From: Algoriphagus vanfongensis DSM 17529
GTDB taxonomy: Bacteria; Bacteroidota; Bacteroidia; Cytophagales; Cyclobacteriaceae
Reading direction: 5' to 3'
Assembly (NCBI RefSeq): GCF_000429465.1
Contig: NZ_AUBX01000009.1
Span: forward strand, 372,001-436,000
DNA length: 64,000 nucleotides
Shown here: piece after piece, positions 24,261 to 34,058 of the stretch
How the letters are laid out: the number at the start of each line of letters is the position of its first letter
Position numbering within the stretch: position 1 is the first letter of the stretch
Position numbers and translations under genes: made by a program
The notes under the pieces: generated by a model
The model's database searches: none
Seen by the model: the letters and a program-made list of their open reading frames with translations, nothing else
What the model was told of the DNA's origin: nothing

Positions 24261-25952
24261 TTACTTATTTGCGATTAGGGTTGGATTGAGAGTAGCTGAG
24301 ATAGGAAAAGATCCAAACTCGCCGATGTTCATGTTTCCTTCCATGCTTGTCCCGGATATTTCTGCAGATACATCCACAGTAAGGCCCATTCCACCTGCAT
24401 TGACATCAAATGAAAAGGTCAAAGTAGAACCTGTGTAAGAGATATCTCTCAGATCTGCGGTAGCTTCGCCATTTCCGGAAGGATTGGCATAAGTAATGCT
24501 GCCGGTATATCCATTTCCTTCTTTTTTGAAGATGATCTTGCCACCTGAAGAGCCTGCAGGAGTTTCTGATTCATAGTCCCAAGTACCTTCAATTTTACCT
24601 CCTGAGGTACCAGAGTCCGCATTTTTCTTTTTGCTTTTGGTCTCATAATCAAAGAAGTGACCATCCACCACTACGTGTTTGATCTGGGTGTCTTCCTCGA
24701 AGATAGGTCCTGTACCCAATACCAAATTGGCCAACTTACCGGTCTCGATGCTACCTGCAAATTTTTCAACTCCGAGGATACTGGCAGCGTTGGTTGTCAA
24801 GGCAGCTAGAGCAGCTTCTTCTGACAATCCAGCTTCAATCATGGCTCTCAAAGCCTTAGGCGCATCGGATGCTTTGGTGCCGATGGTGGTGAAAGCGAAA
24901 GGAATTCCTGCTTCCTCCAATTTGCCAGCTTGAGCGATGGCTGCATCATAGGCGGCTTTGACTTTCTCATACTGAGCTTTTACTTCTTCAGTAGCATCGT
25001 CTTTTTGAGCTTTGATAGCTTTGTCATCTGGAATGGCCAATTGGATCAAAACTTTGGCTCCGCTAGACTTGATCAAGTCGATGACAGCTTCATACTCTTC
25101 CAGACCAGTGAGGATCAATTGGAAACCCAATTCCTTTTGAAGGCTGATGGCCCGTCTCACTTCCAGGTCGTTTTCTACAGTGAAAAGCACCGGAACCTGG
25201 CCGCTGATGACATCCATCATCGCTTGATAGGTGGGAGTCAATTCAGGTCTGACTACTCCGGAATTGGAAGTGAATGTACCAATTCGTCCTTTGGTGAGTT
25301 CAGTGTTTTTGTAGACATCTCTAAACTTGGCCATGACGCCCACCTGAGTACCTGGATACATACCACGGGCTCCATTCAGGTTGGCTGCCAATGCAGTGTT
25401 TTCTTTGATAACATTGGTGGAGTTTTCATCACCTAAAATAACCAAAGCAGCTTTTCCAGGAATCATACCACCGTCTGGCACGATCTGTACCAAGGTAAAA
25501 CCAGCCTTGCGGAGGTCAGCGACTTGGGAAGAACTGATATCGTATTGGTCCACAGCGGATCTCCATGGTGTGATGCCTGCGATCTCATCAGATGGTCTTG
25601 ATGAATCAAAATCATCCGGACGTTTTGGATCTTCGGGTTTGGAGATACCGGACTGGCTACCGCCATCGATAAATCCAGGATAAATGAATAGAGAGTCTCC
25701 AGGGATTACCTTGGCTTCGACAGGCAGAGACAGATTACTTCCGACGCCTTTGATCACTCCATCTTTGATCAAAATTGTCGCCTTGCTCCCTTCGCTACCT
25801 GGCTTGGTGAATACTGTGGCATTGGTGATCGCGTAAGTAGAGGTAATGGACTTTTTGCCGGTAGGATCACTCTGCGCCAAAGCGAGATTGCTACCTAAGA
25901 TACCTCCCAACATACAGCTAAGAACACTTGCCTTCAGAAGTGTTTTTCTCAT
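24261..25952 (-). CDS. exported amidohydrolase-family protein with degenerate metal site and C-terminal beta domain
   Basis: 563 residues from the ATG at 25952 (MRKTLLKAS); the upstream ATG at 25982 would put ten polar residues before the signal peptide (NLALA-Q). The amidohydrolase fold spans about residues 25-440. The D-x-H-x-H site reads IDGGSQSG, so both His are lost. After a KSKKKNADS linker, residues 455-563 form an added beta-rich domain (GTWDYESETPAG, SISGTSMEGNM-like strands), resembling lipocalin-like or beta-barrel binding modules. It is the first gene of the three-gene operon. Binding rather than catalysis is plausible. Confidence 0.83.
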   Translation of the reverse strand: MRKTLLKASVLSCMLGGILGSNLALAQSDPTGKKSITSTYAITNATVFTKPGSEGSKATILIKDGVIKGVGSNLSLPVEAKVIPGDSLFIYPGFIDGGSQSGISKPEDPKRPDDFDSSRPSDEIAGITPWRSAVDQYDISSSQVADLRKAGFTLVQIVPDGGMIPGKAALVILGDENSTNVIKENTALAANLNGARGMYPGTQVGVMAKFRDVYKNTELTKGRIGTFTSNSGVVRPELTPTYQAMMDVISGQVPVLFTVENDLEVRRAISLQKELGFQLILTGLEEYEAVIDLIKSSGAKVLIQLAIPDDKAIKAQKDDATEEVKAQYEKVKAAYDAAIAQAGKLEEAGIPFAFTTIGTKASDAPKALRAMIEAGLSEEAALAALTTNAASILGVEKFAGSIETGKLANLVLGTGPIFEEDTQIKHVVVDGHFFDYETKSKKKNADSGTSGGKIEGTWDYESETPAGSSGGKIIFKKEGNGYTGSITYANPSGNGEATADLRDISYTGSTLTFSFDVNAGGMGLTVDVSAEISGTSMEGNMNIGEFGSFPISATLNPTLIANK

Positions 25953-26181
25953 AGGGATTGATGGTTTGTTATGATTAAGCAAGCTAATAAAAGGTCCATC
26001 GGAATCCAGATAGAATTATTTTTTGGATGTTTATTTTTGATCAGTGGCAAAGATTCGCTTCTGAAATGCGAATAAGGGTGGTCATAAGGAATGAATTGGT
26101 GGAGTTTTTTGGTTGAATGGTCAACTATGATCATTTTTTTCAATCAAGCTGTTATATTTATCACTGGAATCGCCCCACAGT

Positions 26182-26541
26182 ATGAAAAAAATCCTGATTA
26201 TCGAGGATGATTTATTAATCTCAAGTTTGGTCCAATTTAGACTAAAAAAAGACGGGTACGAGACGGTCTTGGTCAAAGATGGCAATGAGGGAATAGAAGC
26301 TATAGATGCAGAAAATCCGGATTTGATCATCACTGATGTTATGATGCCGTTTCGGTCTGGAATCGAGATAATTCATCATGCCAAAAAAGTACTTCCTGAT
26401 GTCCCAATCATCGTTCTGAGCTCGCTGGGTGAAGAAGAAGAAGTGGTGCTGGAAGCTTTTAATCTTGGTGTTGTCGACTTTATCCCGAAACCCTTTAACC
26501 CTAATGAATTGGCGATTCGAGTCAAGAGAGTGCTCCGCTGA
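26182..26541 (+). CDS. stand-alone response regulator receiver protein
   Basis: 119 residues, a single CheY-like receiver with no output domain. The acidic pocket is Glu8-Asp9-Asp10, the phospho-acceptor is Asp52 (ITDVMMP), and the conserved Ser-Ser near 80 and Lys in PKPF near 102 are present. No histidine kinase is adjacent. It begins a five-gene operon, 5 nt before the HEAT-repeat membrane protein, so it probably gates the exopolysaccharide synthesis/export machinery by protein contact rather than by DNA binding. It is divergent from the amidohydrolase operon. Confidence 0.9.
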   Translation: MKKILIIEDDLLISSLVQFRLKKDGYETVLVKDGNEGIEAIDAENPDLIITDVMMPFRSGIEIIHHAKKVLPDVPIIVLSSLGEEEEVVLEAFNLGVVDFIPKPFNPNELAIRVKRVLR

Positions 26542-26546
26542 TTTAT

Positions 26547-28118
26547 ATGCTGAAAAGATCGTTTATACTCTTCCTATTTTTTTGTTCATCCTTGGACCTT
26601 TATTCCCAAGGTGTGAGAGATATTTTGCCTGATTCAGTTTCTCTTGTAGAAGAACTGAAAAACCATGCCTACATACCCAATCTAAGCTACAGAATCCAAG
26701 TGTTGGGGGAGGAGCTGCCAGAGAGTCAGCAGGTTATTGATTCTACTTTTCTTTGGACCAGAAATGAAAGGGGATATTTGTCCCCAGACTTCGAAAATGG
26801 GGCTCAACTGGAATCCTTGGTTTCAGAAATACCTGAGAACTCGGTCGAGTTGCAATTCTATGTTTTTGGTGAAAAATCATCTATTGATGGAGTCTATCGT
26901 TTTCTGGAAACACTGGTTGACACGGGAGATTTTGTCTATGCCCAAAATCAAAAATCTACAGATCGGGATCTTGTTCTGATAGCCAACCGCTATCACTATC
27001 AACCCATTGAGGCCTACAAAAACCTACTACTCTCAGACAATCAGCTGTTTGGAGTGACTCTGATCAATGTGTTTTTTGTCTTGGCGGCTGTTTCTATGAT
27101 TATTTTTATGCTGATTTTCAAAAAGAGGCGAAATCAAAGAGAGGAGCAAATCAAAGATTTTGAAAATGAAATCATAGGGCCTTTGACGAGTCTGTTATTT
27201 GAGAAGTCAGTGGATCAAATCAATGAAATGTCGAAGGCAGAGGCTGATGCAATTTTCCAAGATGGGATTATCCAAAGGAAACTTTTCAAAATCGTATTGA
27301 TCGATAAAATCATCGGTCTCAACAAAAAAATGAAAGGTGACTTCAAGGACAAGCTCAAATTGCTGTATCAGAAGTTTGGATTGATTGAGATCACGCGACA
27401 AAATCTCGAACATAGAAAATGGGAGAAAATCGCCCGAGGTCTGGTACAAGTAAATGAAATGGACCTGAAGATGCTCTTGCCATTGGTCAAAGAGCATGTC
27501 AATTCCAGCAATTTCCATGTAAGATCTCTGGCAGGTGCTACGCTATTGAACATTGCCGAAAAAGTAGATCTCAACTTTCTGCGGGATCAGAATTATCCGC
27601 TTTCCGACTGGCAGCAGATGCACTACCTACGCATTATCAAATACATAGCTCCAAGCAAATCACTTCAGATATCAAAATTATTTGGATCTACTAATCAAAG
27701 TGTTAGAGAGTTTGGGTTCAAGCTGGTTCGAATGCTTGGGAGAGTGGATCTGATTCAGGAACTGCATGAAATCAATGAAAAGGTCAGTCTAGAAGAACGA
27801 GTGGAACTGATCAAGACATATGATTCACTTGGAGCCCATATGGAGGTAGATTTTATCAATAGCTGTATGAAATCCAATCATCCGGAACTCAAAAAAGAAG
27901 CGATCAAATGTGCCGGTAACTTGGGGAATGAAGAATCTGAGGATATTATTATCCTATTGATTACTGAAAATCCAGAATTTAAAATCCGGAAAATACTATT
28001 GAATAGTCTACTGAAGCTTAATCCAGCAAGGTTTGAGCAGTTTGTGAGTGATTTTCCTATGGAGGAAAATTTGAAAATAAAGGCCCATCTCTTTGACCCT
28101 GTATTGAGCCATGTATAA
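26547..28118 (+). CDS. membrane-anchored HEAT-repeat-like protein
   Basis: 523 residues. A signal peptide (about 1-20) is followed by a periplasmic part to about 165, a transmembrane helix near 170-193 ending in KKRRNQRE, and then a long helical cytoplasmic region. The cytoplasmic part reads as HEAT/ARM-like repeats (HVRSLAGATLLNIAEK, VREFGFKLVRMLGR, PELKKEAIKCAGNLGN). No catalytic motif is seen. Position suggests it links the receiver protein to the glycosyltransferase that overlaps its 3' end by 8 nt. The family is not one I can name; the role is inferred from context. Confidence 0.8.
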   Translation: MLKRSFILFLFFCSSLDLYSQGVRDILPDSVSLVEELKNHAYIPNLSYRIQVLGEELPESQQVIDSTFLWTRNERGYLSPDFENGAQLESLVSEIPENSVELQFYVFGEKSSIDGVYRFLETLVDTGDFVYAQNQKSTDRDLVLIANRYHYQPIEAYKNLLLSDNQLFGVTLINVFFVLAAVSMIIFMLIFKKRRNQREEQIKDFENEIIGPLTSLLFEKSVDQINEMSKAEADAIFQDGIIQRKLFKIVLIDKIIGLNKKMKGDFKDKLKLLYQKFGLIEITRQNLEHRKWEKIARGLVQVNEMDLKMLLPLVKEHVNSSNFHVRSLAGATLLNIAEKVDLNFLRDQNYPLSDWQQMHYLRIIKYIAPSKSLQISKLFGSTNQSVREFGFKLVRMLGRVDLIQELHEINEKVSLEERVELIKTYDSLGAHMEVDFINSCMKSNHPELKKEAIKCAGNLGNEESEDIIILLITENPEFKIRKILLNSLLKLNPARFEQFVSDFPMEENLKIKAHLFDPVLSHV

Positions 28119-29574
28119 TTTTCTTTTTTACTTTTTGATAGAAGTATTCGGGATCTTTTTCATGATCCTGAGTTTCTCTGTGATCATTGTCTATCTCTTG
28201 ATCATGATCCTGAGTGCACTGGAAATGAGGGATTTTCTCAAGAAAAATAAATTCGCTGACTACCAGGACATCATCACTTCCCCGATAGCACCAGGGGTTT
28301 CTATTTTGGCACCAGCTTTCAATGAAGCTTCCAATATCGTCCAAAATGCCAAAAGCTTAATGTCCTTGCATTACGGCAGGTTTGAGGTCATCATTATCAA
28401 TGACGGCTCCAAGGATGAAACTCTCCAAAAGCTGATAGATGCCTTTGAATTGAAAAAGACGGATTATGCCTTTGAGCCAGAGATTGAGACGCAGGCAATC
28501 AGAGGAATCTATAAATCTCCCAATAAAAGCTACAGAAGACTGATCGTCGTCGATAAAGAAAACGGAGGGAAGGCAGATGCACTGAATGCCGGGATCAATA
28601 TCTCCCAAATGGAGCTTTTGGCCTGTATCGATGTGGATTGTATTCTGTCCAGTGACTCGATCACCCGGATGGTGAGGCCATTCATGGAGGAAACCAATAA
28701 AAAAGTGATCGCAGTAGGTGGGGCTATTGGTATCGCTAATAACTGTGATGTCAAGGATGGCACTGTGACAAAATATCGCGCTCCAGAGAGTTCCTTGGGT
28801 AGATTTCAAGTAGTGGAATATTGCCGTGCCTTTTTGATGGGAAGGATGGCTTGGAGCCGAATCAACGGTTTGATGTTGATTTCCGGTGCTTTTGGCTTTT
28901 TCAAAAGAGACTTGGTCATGGCTGTCGGAGGATATTTCCCAAAAACAGTGGGAGAGGATATGGAGTTGGTCGTACGAATGAGGCGATACATGGAAGAGAA
29001 AAAGATTCCCTACAAGGTGAGCTTTATCCCAGATCCACTATGCTGGACGGAGGTGCCTGAAGATGAGGACATCCTGTCCCGTCAAAGAAACCGATGGATG
29101 AGGGGAACTATTGAAACACTACAGCTTCATCGGAAAATCGGTTTCAATACTCGATTTGGCATACTCGGTACAATCTCTTATCCATTTTGGTCCATATTTG
29201 AGAAGTTTGCTCCGATTTTGGAATTGGTAGGGCTACTGTATACACTGGTTTTGGTGTTGATAGGGGATTTTTCTGCGCTGTATTTTATGGCTCTGCTATT
29301 GATGGTTTTCCTGCTTTCCATGTTGGTATCCTCATTTAGTGTGCTGTATGAGCAGATCGCTTTCAATAACTACAAGGACAAAAAAGATCTGAAAAGACTT
29401 ATTTGGCTGATTCTTCTGGAGCCATTTATTATCCATCCCAAGGTGGTACTTTGGGGACTGAGAGGTCATATCGACTTTATCATCGGCAAAGGTGGCTGGG
29501 GAAAAATGATCCGTACTGGCTTTAAAACCGCTGAGGATAGAAAAAATATCAATTCGCAATCCAATACAGTATGA
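28111..29574 (+). CDS. processive family 2 glycosyltransferase (PgaC/BcsA-like)
   Basis: 487 residues. N-terminal transmembrane helix (about 5-32), cytoplasmic GT-A domain, and three or four C-terminal helices from about 355 on. The GT2 motifs are complete: NDGSKDET (Asp98), CIDVDC (Asp174, Asp176), VGEDMEL and QRNRW (325-329, the QxxRW of processive synthases). It resembles poly-beta-1,6-GlcNAc synthases, chain-forming enzymes coupled to export; the product is unknown. It overlaps the HEAT gene by 8 nt and the next gene by 4 nt (ATGA), indicating strict stoichiometry within the operon. Confidence 0.92.
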   Translation: MYNFLFYFLIEVFGIFFMILSFSVIIVYLLIMILSALEMRDFLKKNKFADYQDIITSPIAPGVSILAPAFNEASNIVQNAKSLMSLHYGRFEVIIINDGSKDETLQKLIDAFELKKTDYAFEPEIETQAIRGIYKSPNKSYRRLIVVDKENGGKADALNAGINISQMELLACIDVDCILSSDSITRMVRPFMEETNKKVIAVGGAIGIANNCDVKDGTVTKYRAPESSLGRFQVVEYCRAFLMGRMAWSRINGLMLISGAFGFFKRDLVMAVGGYFPKTVGEDMELVVRMRRYMEEKKIPYKVSFIPDPLCWTEVPEDEDILSRQRNRWMRGTIETLQLHRKIGFNTRFGILGTISYPFWSIFEKFAPILELVGLLYTLVLVLIGDFSALYFMALLLMVFLLSMLVSSFSVLYEQIAFNNYKDKKDLKRLIWLILLEPFIIHPKVVLWGLRGHIDFIIGKGGWGKMIRTGFKTAEDRKNINSQSNTV

Positions 29575-30800
29575 AAAATAGTATCCTGATTTTATTCTTT
29601 TGTTTGGGACTGACAGGGATAGTCAGGGCCCAAGATAGCTTTGATCCGGATGAACTTTATTTTGAAGCACGCGGATTGATTCTGGATGGCAAATATCAAG
29701 AAGGCAGGAAGATAGCTTTTAGAGCCTTGGATCAATACCCTACTTATGCAGATATTCTGATTCTGGTAGGGAGAAGCTACGCGTGGGAAGGAAAAAACGA
29801 TTCGGCGAGAATCTATCTCGACCGGGCTATCGTAGCTGACCCAGACTATGCAGATGCTTATGCTGCCAACCTAGACAATCTTCTCTGGGATGATGAATAT
29901 GAAAGAGCCGATGAGGTCCTAGAGATCGCCAGACAAAACTTTCAGGGACAGTTGCCTCAAGAAATCCGATACAGAGAATCCCGCTTATATTACTATCGGG
30001 AAGAGTATGATACAGCTTATGAAATGGCGGAAAAGCTCTTTGATGAGGGATACAATCAAGAAGGATTGCTTGGCTATATCCAAAATCTGCAACGTCTGAG
30101 AAGAAACCTCGCTGTGGGTGCCACTTATGATTACGATACCTATTTTGGAGATATTACCCCGTGGCATACGTGGTCTGTCTATGGTCGAGCCAGAACCAAA
30201 CTGACTGGAACGATCATCGGAAGAGTTACACAAAGTGTGAGGTTTGATGATTTTGGGACTTTGGTCGAGCTAGATGCCTATCCTTCTTTGGGGGAAAACT
30301 CTTACGCCTATATCAATGTCGGAGGATCCGGTGCTGGCTTTTTTCCAAAACTTAGAGTTGGGACATCTATTTACTTCAATCTTCCTAAAGCTTGGGAAAT
30401 AGAGGGCGGATACCGGTATTTGGGATTTACGGAAGCTACACATATTGCGACGGCTTCATTGGGTAAATATGTTGGCAATTGGTGGTTTAACCTCCGCTTG
30501 AATGTCATTCCATCCGAAGATGACGGTACCAGCACATCGGGCAATCTACAGGGAAGGTATTATTTCAAGACAGCCGAAGATTACTTCTCCTTCCAAGTCA
30601 GTACAGGAGTATCTCCTGATGAAGAAACGAGGGATCAGACGCAGTTGCTCAATTCCTACCGCATCCGCTTGGGCTATCAGCAGTTGTTGACAGAGCGCTT
30701 TATGATTTATGGTTTCACGGGGTTTACTCGTGATGAGCTTTCTCCTACAGTCACTCGGGACAATTTGAATTTCTCTTTGGGTACAGAATATAGATTCTAG
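29571..30800 (+). CDS. TPR + YaiO-type outer-membrane beta-barrel protein
   Basis: 409 residues. Signal peptide ending VRA-Q (about residue 20), TPR-like helices (about 25-170: ADILILVGRSYAWEGK, DYADAYAANLDNLLW), then a beta-barrel from about 178 to the C-terminus with alternating aromatic strands and a terminal Phe (EYRF). This TPR-plus-YaiO-barrel plan matches proteins proposed to pass polysaccharide through the outer membrane, comparable to PgaA. It starts inside the GT2 stop codon and ends directly against the next ATG. It is the likely exporter of the GT2 product. Confidence 0.87.
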   Translation: MKNSILILFFCLGLTGIVRAQDSFDPDELYFEARGLILDGKYQEGRKIAFRALDQYPTYADILILVGRSYAWEGKNDSARIYLDRAIVADPDYADAYAANLDNLLWDDEYERADEVLEIARQNFQGQLPQEIRYRESRLYYYREEYDTAYEMAEKLFDEGYNQEGLLGYIQNLQRLRRNLAVGATYDYDTYFGDITPWHTWSVYGRARTKLTGTIIGRVTQSVRFDDFGTLVELDAYPSLGENSYAYINVGGSGAGFFPKLRVGTSIYFNLPKAWEIEGGYRYLGFTEATHIATASLGKYVGNWWFNLRLNVIPSEDDGTSTSGNLQGRYYFKTAEDYFSFQVSTGVSPDEETRDQTQLLNSYRIRLGYQQLLTERFMIYGFTGFTRDELSPTVTRDNLNFSLGTEYRF

Positions 30801-31970
30801 ATGGGAAATGAGTTAAAAGTATTTTTAGGACGGCTTTGGCCAGTATTGGTGGTTTTGGTGATCATTCCGGTTGCCAGCTATGTAGTATGGTGGCTTTTTC
30901 CGACCCAAGAACTGAATATTTTGGTAGTAGATAAGACTGTGCCTAACCAGCGCTTTGGAGAGCATCATGGTCTTTTTTGGGCGCTGGAGTATGATAAGAT
31001 CGTCAAGGAAGACAATAGTTTTTACGAAGAATCCCGAGACTATTTTGGCTATTTCCCGAATGTGCAGGAACGAAAGAAAGGGACAGTTCAAGACCTGTCA
31101 AAGCATAGCGAAGGGGAGCTGATTGAGTTGGCCAAAGAGGCAGATGTGCTATATCTGACGGATACCTACGGGGTATATGAAAATGACTTTGACGAGGTGA
31201 TGGATCCGGATGAGTTTTCCAACAAAGTCTATGGAGGTCTGGATCAAAAAGAAATCAATCTCTTGGCCCAGGCCAAGAAGCAGGAAAAGGTCATCATCGC
31301 TGAATACAATACGATGGCTTCTCCCACAACTTTGAATAACCGGGCCCAATTTGAGTTATTGATGGGCTTAAAATGGACTGGATGGATTGCTCGCTATTTT
31401 GACGAGTTGGACACCTTAGCCAATGATGAATTGCCAAACTGGCTGGTCAATAATTACCTGGAGCAAAACGATGAGCAATGGGGATTTGTAGGTCCAGGCT
31501 TAGTCTTTGTTCACGAGACTGGTGAAATCGAGATTTTCCGTCAAGGTGTCGAGTTTGAGCAAACTGTCCCTTTGATCAGAACGCAGCATTTCAACAAGCC
31601 TGAGTTTAAGCTACCAGAAATCGTCCCTTATCCGGACTGGTTTGAAGTGGTGTTTATCGATCGGGGCTATGAGGTCATTTCCTACTTTGATATAGGTCCA
31701 ACAGCTCAGGGCATGGAGCGATTGAAGGAGATGGGGCTTCCCCGCTTTTTTCCGGCTGCCGTCGTCCAAAACAACGGAAAAGGCCAGCAGTATTATTTTA
31801 CTGGAGATTTCTCGGATATGAGACAGAATCTTGGTTCAGCCCATTTCAAAGGACTTCCCTTCTTATTTCGTGGACTTTATTCTCCCTTGAATTACAGAGA
31901 TCGGCAAAGCTTTTTTTGGAATTATTATTTGCCACTCATCAGACAGATTCTGGACCGAGTGGAGAAATAA
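30801..31970 (+). CDS. membrane-anchored protein of the exopolysaccharide operon, unknown function
   Basis: 389 residues starting on the base after the previous stop codon. One transmembrane helix (about 11-33), then a large extracytoplasmic domain. The start of that domain (LNILVVDKTVP) and the EADVLYLTDTYGVY segment suggest a Rossmann-like alpha/beta fold, and GLDQKEINLL...KVIIAEYNTMASPT looks like a GATase/deacetylase-type helix-strand pattern. No nucleophile elbow or deacetylase metal triad could be identified. It could modify or guide the polymer in the periplasm. It is the last gene of the operon, 13 nt from the convergent LTA-synthase-like gene. Confidence 0.72.
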   Translation: MGNELKVFLGRLWPVLVVLVIIPVASYVVWWLFPTQELNILVVDKTVPNQRFGEHHGLFWALEYDKIVKEDNSFYEESRDYFGYFPNVQERKKGTVQDLSKHSEGELIELAKEADVLYLTDTYGVYENDFDEVMDPDEFSNKVYGGLDQKEINLLAQAKKQEKVIIAEYNTMASPTTLNNRAQFELLMGLKWTGWIARYFDELDTLANDELPNWLVNNYLEQNDEQWGFVGPGLVFVHETGEIEIFRQGVEFEQTVPLIRTQHFNKPEFKLPEIVPYPDWFEVVFIDRGYEVISYFDIGPTAQGMERLKEMGLPRFFPAAVVQNNGKGQQYYFTGDFSDMRQNLGSAHFKGLPFLFRGLYSPLNYRDRQSFFWNYYLPLIRQILDRVEK

Positions 31971-31983
31971 GAAGCAGCAGGTT

Positions 31984-33990
31984 TTACTCTTCAGGAAAGA
32001 GCTTTCTGGTCTGAACCATGTAATTGTTTTTGTTCTTGAAGTCTTCAAACTCTCCAAGAAGCTGATTCAAGTCCTGAGGCGATTCCAGTGGATCGATATT
32101 CAAGTTGTCCGAGATCTTGTACAATTGCCCATCTGAGTAAAACAAATCTCCGTGTATATAATCCACTAGCTGATTTTTATTACGCATGAGAGGCATCGCG
32201 ATTTTAGACTGGAAGTTTTGAGCAGTGTCCAGCACCTGACCGAGCCAAGTCGACTCTACTGGCATGTCCAATCCGACCTGAGAATCCAAAAACGCGAGCA
32301 AACTAGGAGTGATCTCAAAGTGTGAACTCATCCCTCTGAAATATCGAGGATCCTTGATCAGTGGAGAGTAAACAATCAAAGGAACATGAAAGCGATCCAG
32401 ACGGCTCGACATCGGTATCTCCGGAAGCCTGTGATCTCCTGTGATGATGAATATTGTATTGGCAAATTCTGGTCTTTGCTTGTATGCCTGAATAAAATCC
32501 TTGACCGCATCATCAGCATAGAGCACCGTCATATAGATATCCTTATAGGCTTGATAATCTGTAATTTTAGATTGGGAAAAACCGAGGTAGTCCTCCAGAT
32601 GACGGTCAAACTTCTGCTCATAATATTCCCGCTGTGGCACCAGGTAGGGATCGTGGGAAGTCTGTGTTTGAAATGCCATGATCTGAGGTTGGGTAAATGG
32701 AAAAGCCAGTTTTTCCATCCCGTTCAAGAAAAGCTCTTTATCACCATAGCCCCAGGTGTAATTGCCGGAATTTGATGGCGCCTTGCTGTACTTCGCGTCA
32801 AAGTTTTTTTCGTCTACCACAGCGACTGGATGCTGGTACTCGATGAATTCTGATACATGGTCAAAATTCTTGTCCGCTCCCGTGAAATAGCGGAATTCGT
32901 AGCCATTCTCTCCCAAAATTGCAGGGAGTGTCTTATGATTTGGAAATTCCTGATATAGTTCCAGGAAACCCTTTTCCCCATAAGGCAGACCCGCAAAGAT
33001 CCCTGACTGCAGGCCAAATGTTCGTCCGGTGGATGAGATGGCATTGAGCCAAACCAAACTATGCTGTTCCAAAGAGTCTAGGAATGGCGTAAAACTTCCC
33101 AAATAGGCATCTTTTCCCGAATAGGCCCGGCCCAAACTTTCTACAAAAATGAAGACCAAGTGTGGAGCCTGCTGCAAGGAGTCAAAATAAGGACTCAATA
33201 CGTCCGGATAATTTGCTTCGTGTAAAAAAGGGTAGGAGTCATCCACATATTCTTTTTGGATCAATAGGTCATCATGACTCGTCCGGAGATAAAAATCAAA
33301 GTAGTATTCACCTCCATACATCAGGTAGTCAAATGACTTCTCAGTCAAAAACCGGGTTTTATTCAATTCGAGATTTTGCTCCATCTCACTGCTGAAGGAT
33401 TTAGAGTCAGCATCCCAGATCCCAAAACCAATGGCTCCGACAATCAATACGCCGGTCATAACACCGTATGTAGTCAGAGAAAATCGAAAAATCCGAGTTC
33501 CAACCTCAAATAAAAACATAAATAAGCCGATGGCTAGTAAGGCACCGATCAGGGTTTTGATATTCCAAGTCCCGGATGCCTGCAGCGTGATCTGTAGATC
33601 TTGCCAGCTATAGGCAAAAAGATCATCGCCCAAAGGAAGTAAGGTCTTGAAAAAATAGGTCATCAATGCCAAATGAATCAAAATCAACACTGTGAGCAGA
33701 ACCTGAAGTATGATTTTAGAAAGCTTCCTAGAAATGAGAGACAAAAAGAAATAGCCTATAAAGATCAGCCCCAAGAGATAAAAATTCCAAGAGACATCTG
33801 CCAGCACACTATCCCAAATGACCTGTCGAAAATCCAGATTAAGCGTGTGATAAGTGTACATCAGATACAGCTCTGTGGCTCTCAGAAGAGTCATTGCTAT
33901 GAAAAATACCAGTGCTGTACCCCAGAAATTTCCGAGTAAGGAACGTAATCTATATGGTAATGTAGATCGAATTGCAGCCTTTTGGGCCAT
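31984..33990 (-). CDS. LTA-synthase-like membrane sulfatase/phosphoglycerol transferase
   Basis: 668 residues. About five N-terminal transmembrane helices (20-220) are followed by an extracytoplasmic alkaline-phosphatase-superfamily domain. Metal and catalytic sites resemble LTA synthases: Glu284 (FVESLGR), nucleophile Thr321 (SSTGRT), TGDHRLP and SSHFEITPS. Bacteroidota lack teichoic acids, so it probably transfers phosphoglycerol, phosphoethanolamine or a related head group to an envelope glycan or lipid. It converges on the exopolysaccharide operon, leaving only 13 nt, so decoration of that polymer is a reasonable guess. The family is firm; the substrate is not. Confidence 0.87.
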   Translation of the reverse strand: MAQKAAIRSTLPYRLRSLLGNFWGTALVFFIAMTLLRATELYLMYTYHTLNLDFRQVIWDSVLADVSWNFYLLGLIFIGYFFLSLISRKLSKIILQVLLTVLILIHLALMTYFFKTLLPLGDDLFAYSWQDLQITLQASGTWNIKTLIGALLAIGLFMFLFEVGTRIFRFSLTTYGVMTGVLIVGAIGFGIWDADSKSFSSEMEQNLELNKTRFLTEKSFDYLMYGGEYYFDFYLRTSHDDLLIQKEYVDDSYPFLHEANYPDVLSPYFDSLQQAPHLVFIFVESLGRAYSGKDAYLGSFTPFLDSLEQHSLVWLNAISSTGRTFGLQSGIFAGLPYGEKGFLELYQEFPNHKTLPAILGENGYEFRYFTGADKNFDHVSEFIEYQHPVAVVDEKNFDAKYSKAPSNSGNYTWGYGDKELFLNGMEKLAFPFTQPQIMAFQTQTSHDPYLVPQREYYEQKFDRHLEDYLGFSQSKITDYQAYKDIYMTVLYADDAVKDFIQAYKQRPEFANTIFIITGDHRLPEIPMSSRLDRFHVPLIVYSPLIKDPRYFRGMSSHFEITPSLLAFLDSQVGLDMPVESTWLGQVLDTAQNFQSKIAMPLMRNKNQLVDYIHGDLFYSDGQLYKISDNLNIDPLESPQDLNQLLGEFEDFKNKNNYMVQTRKLFPEE

Positions 33991-34058
33991 AGTCTAGATT
34001 AATTTTGAAAGGATGATGGGGAAAAGATAGGTCAAATTCGGGTATCTTCAAGCGTCTG

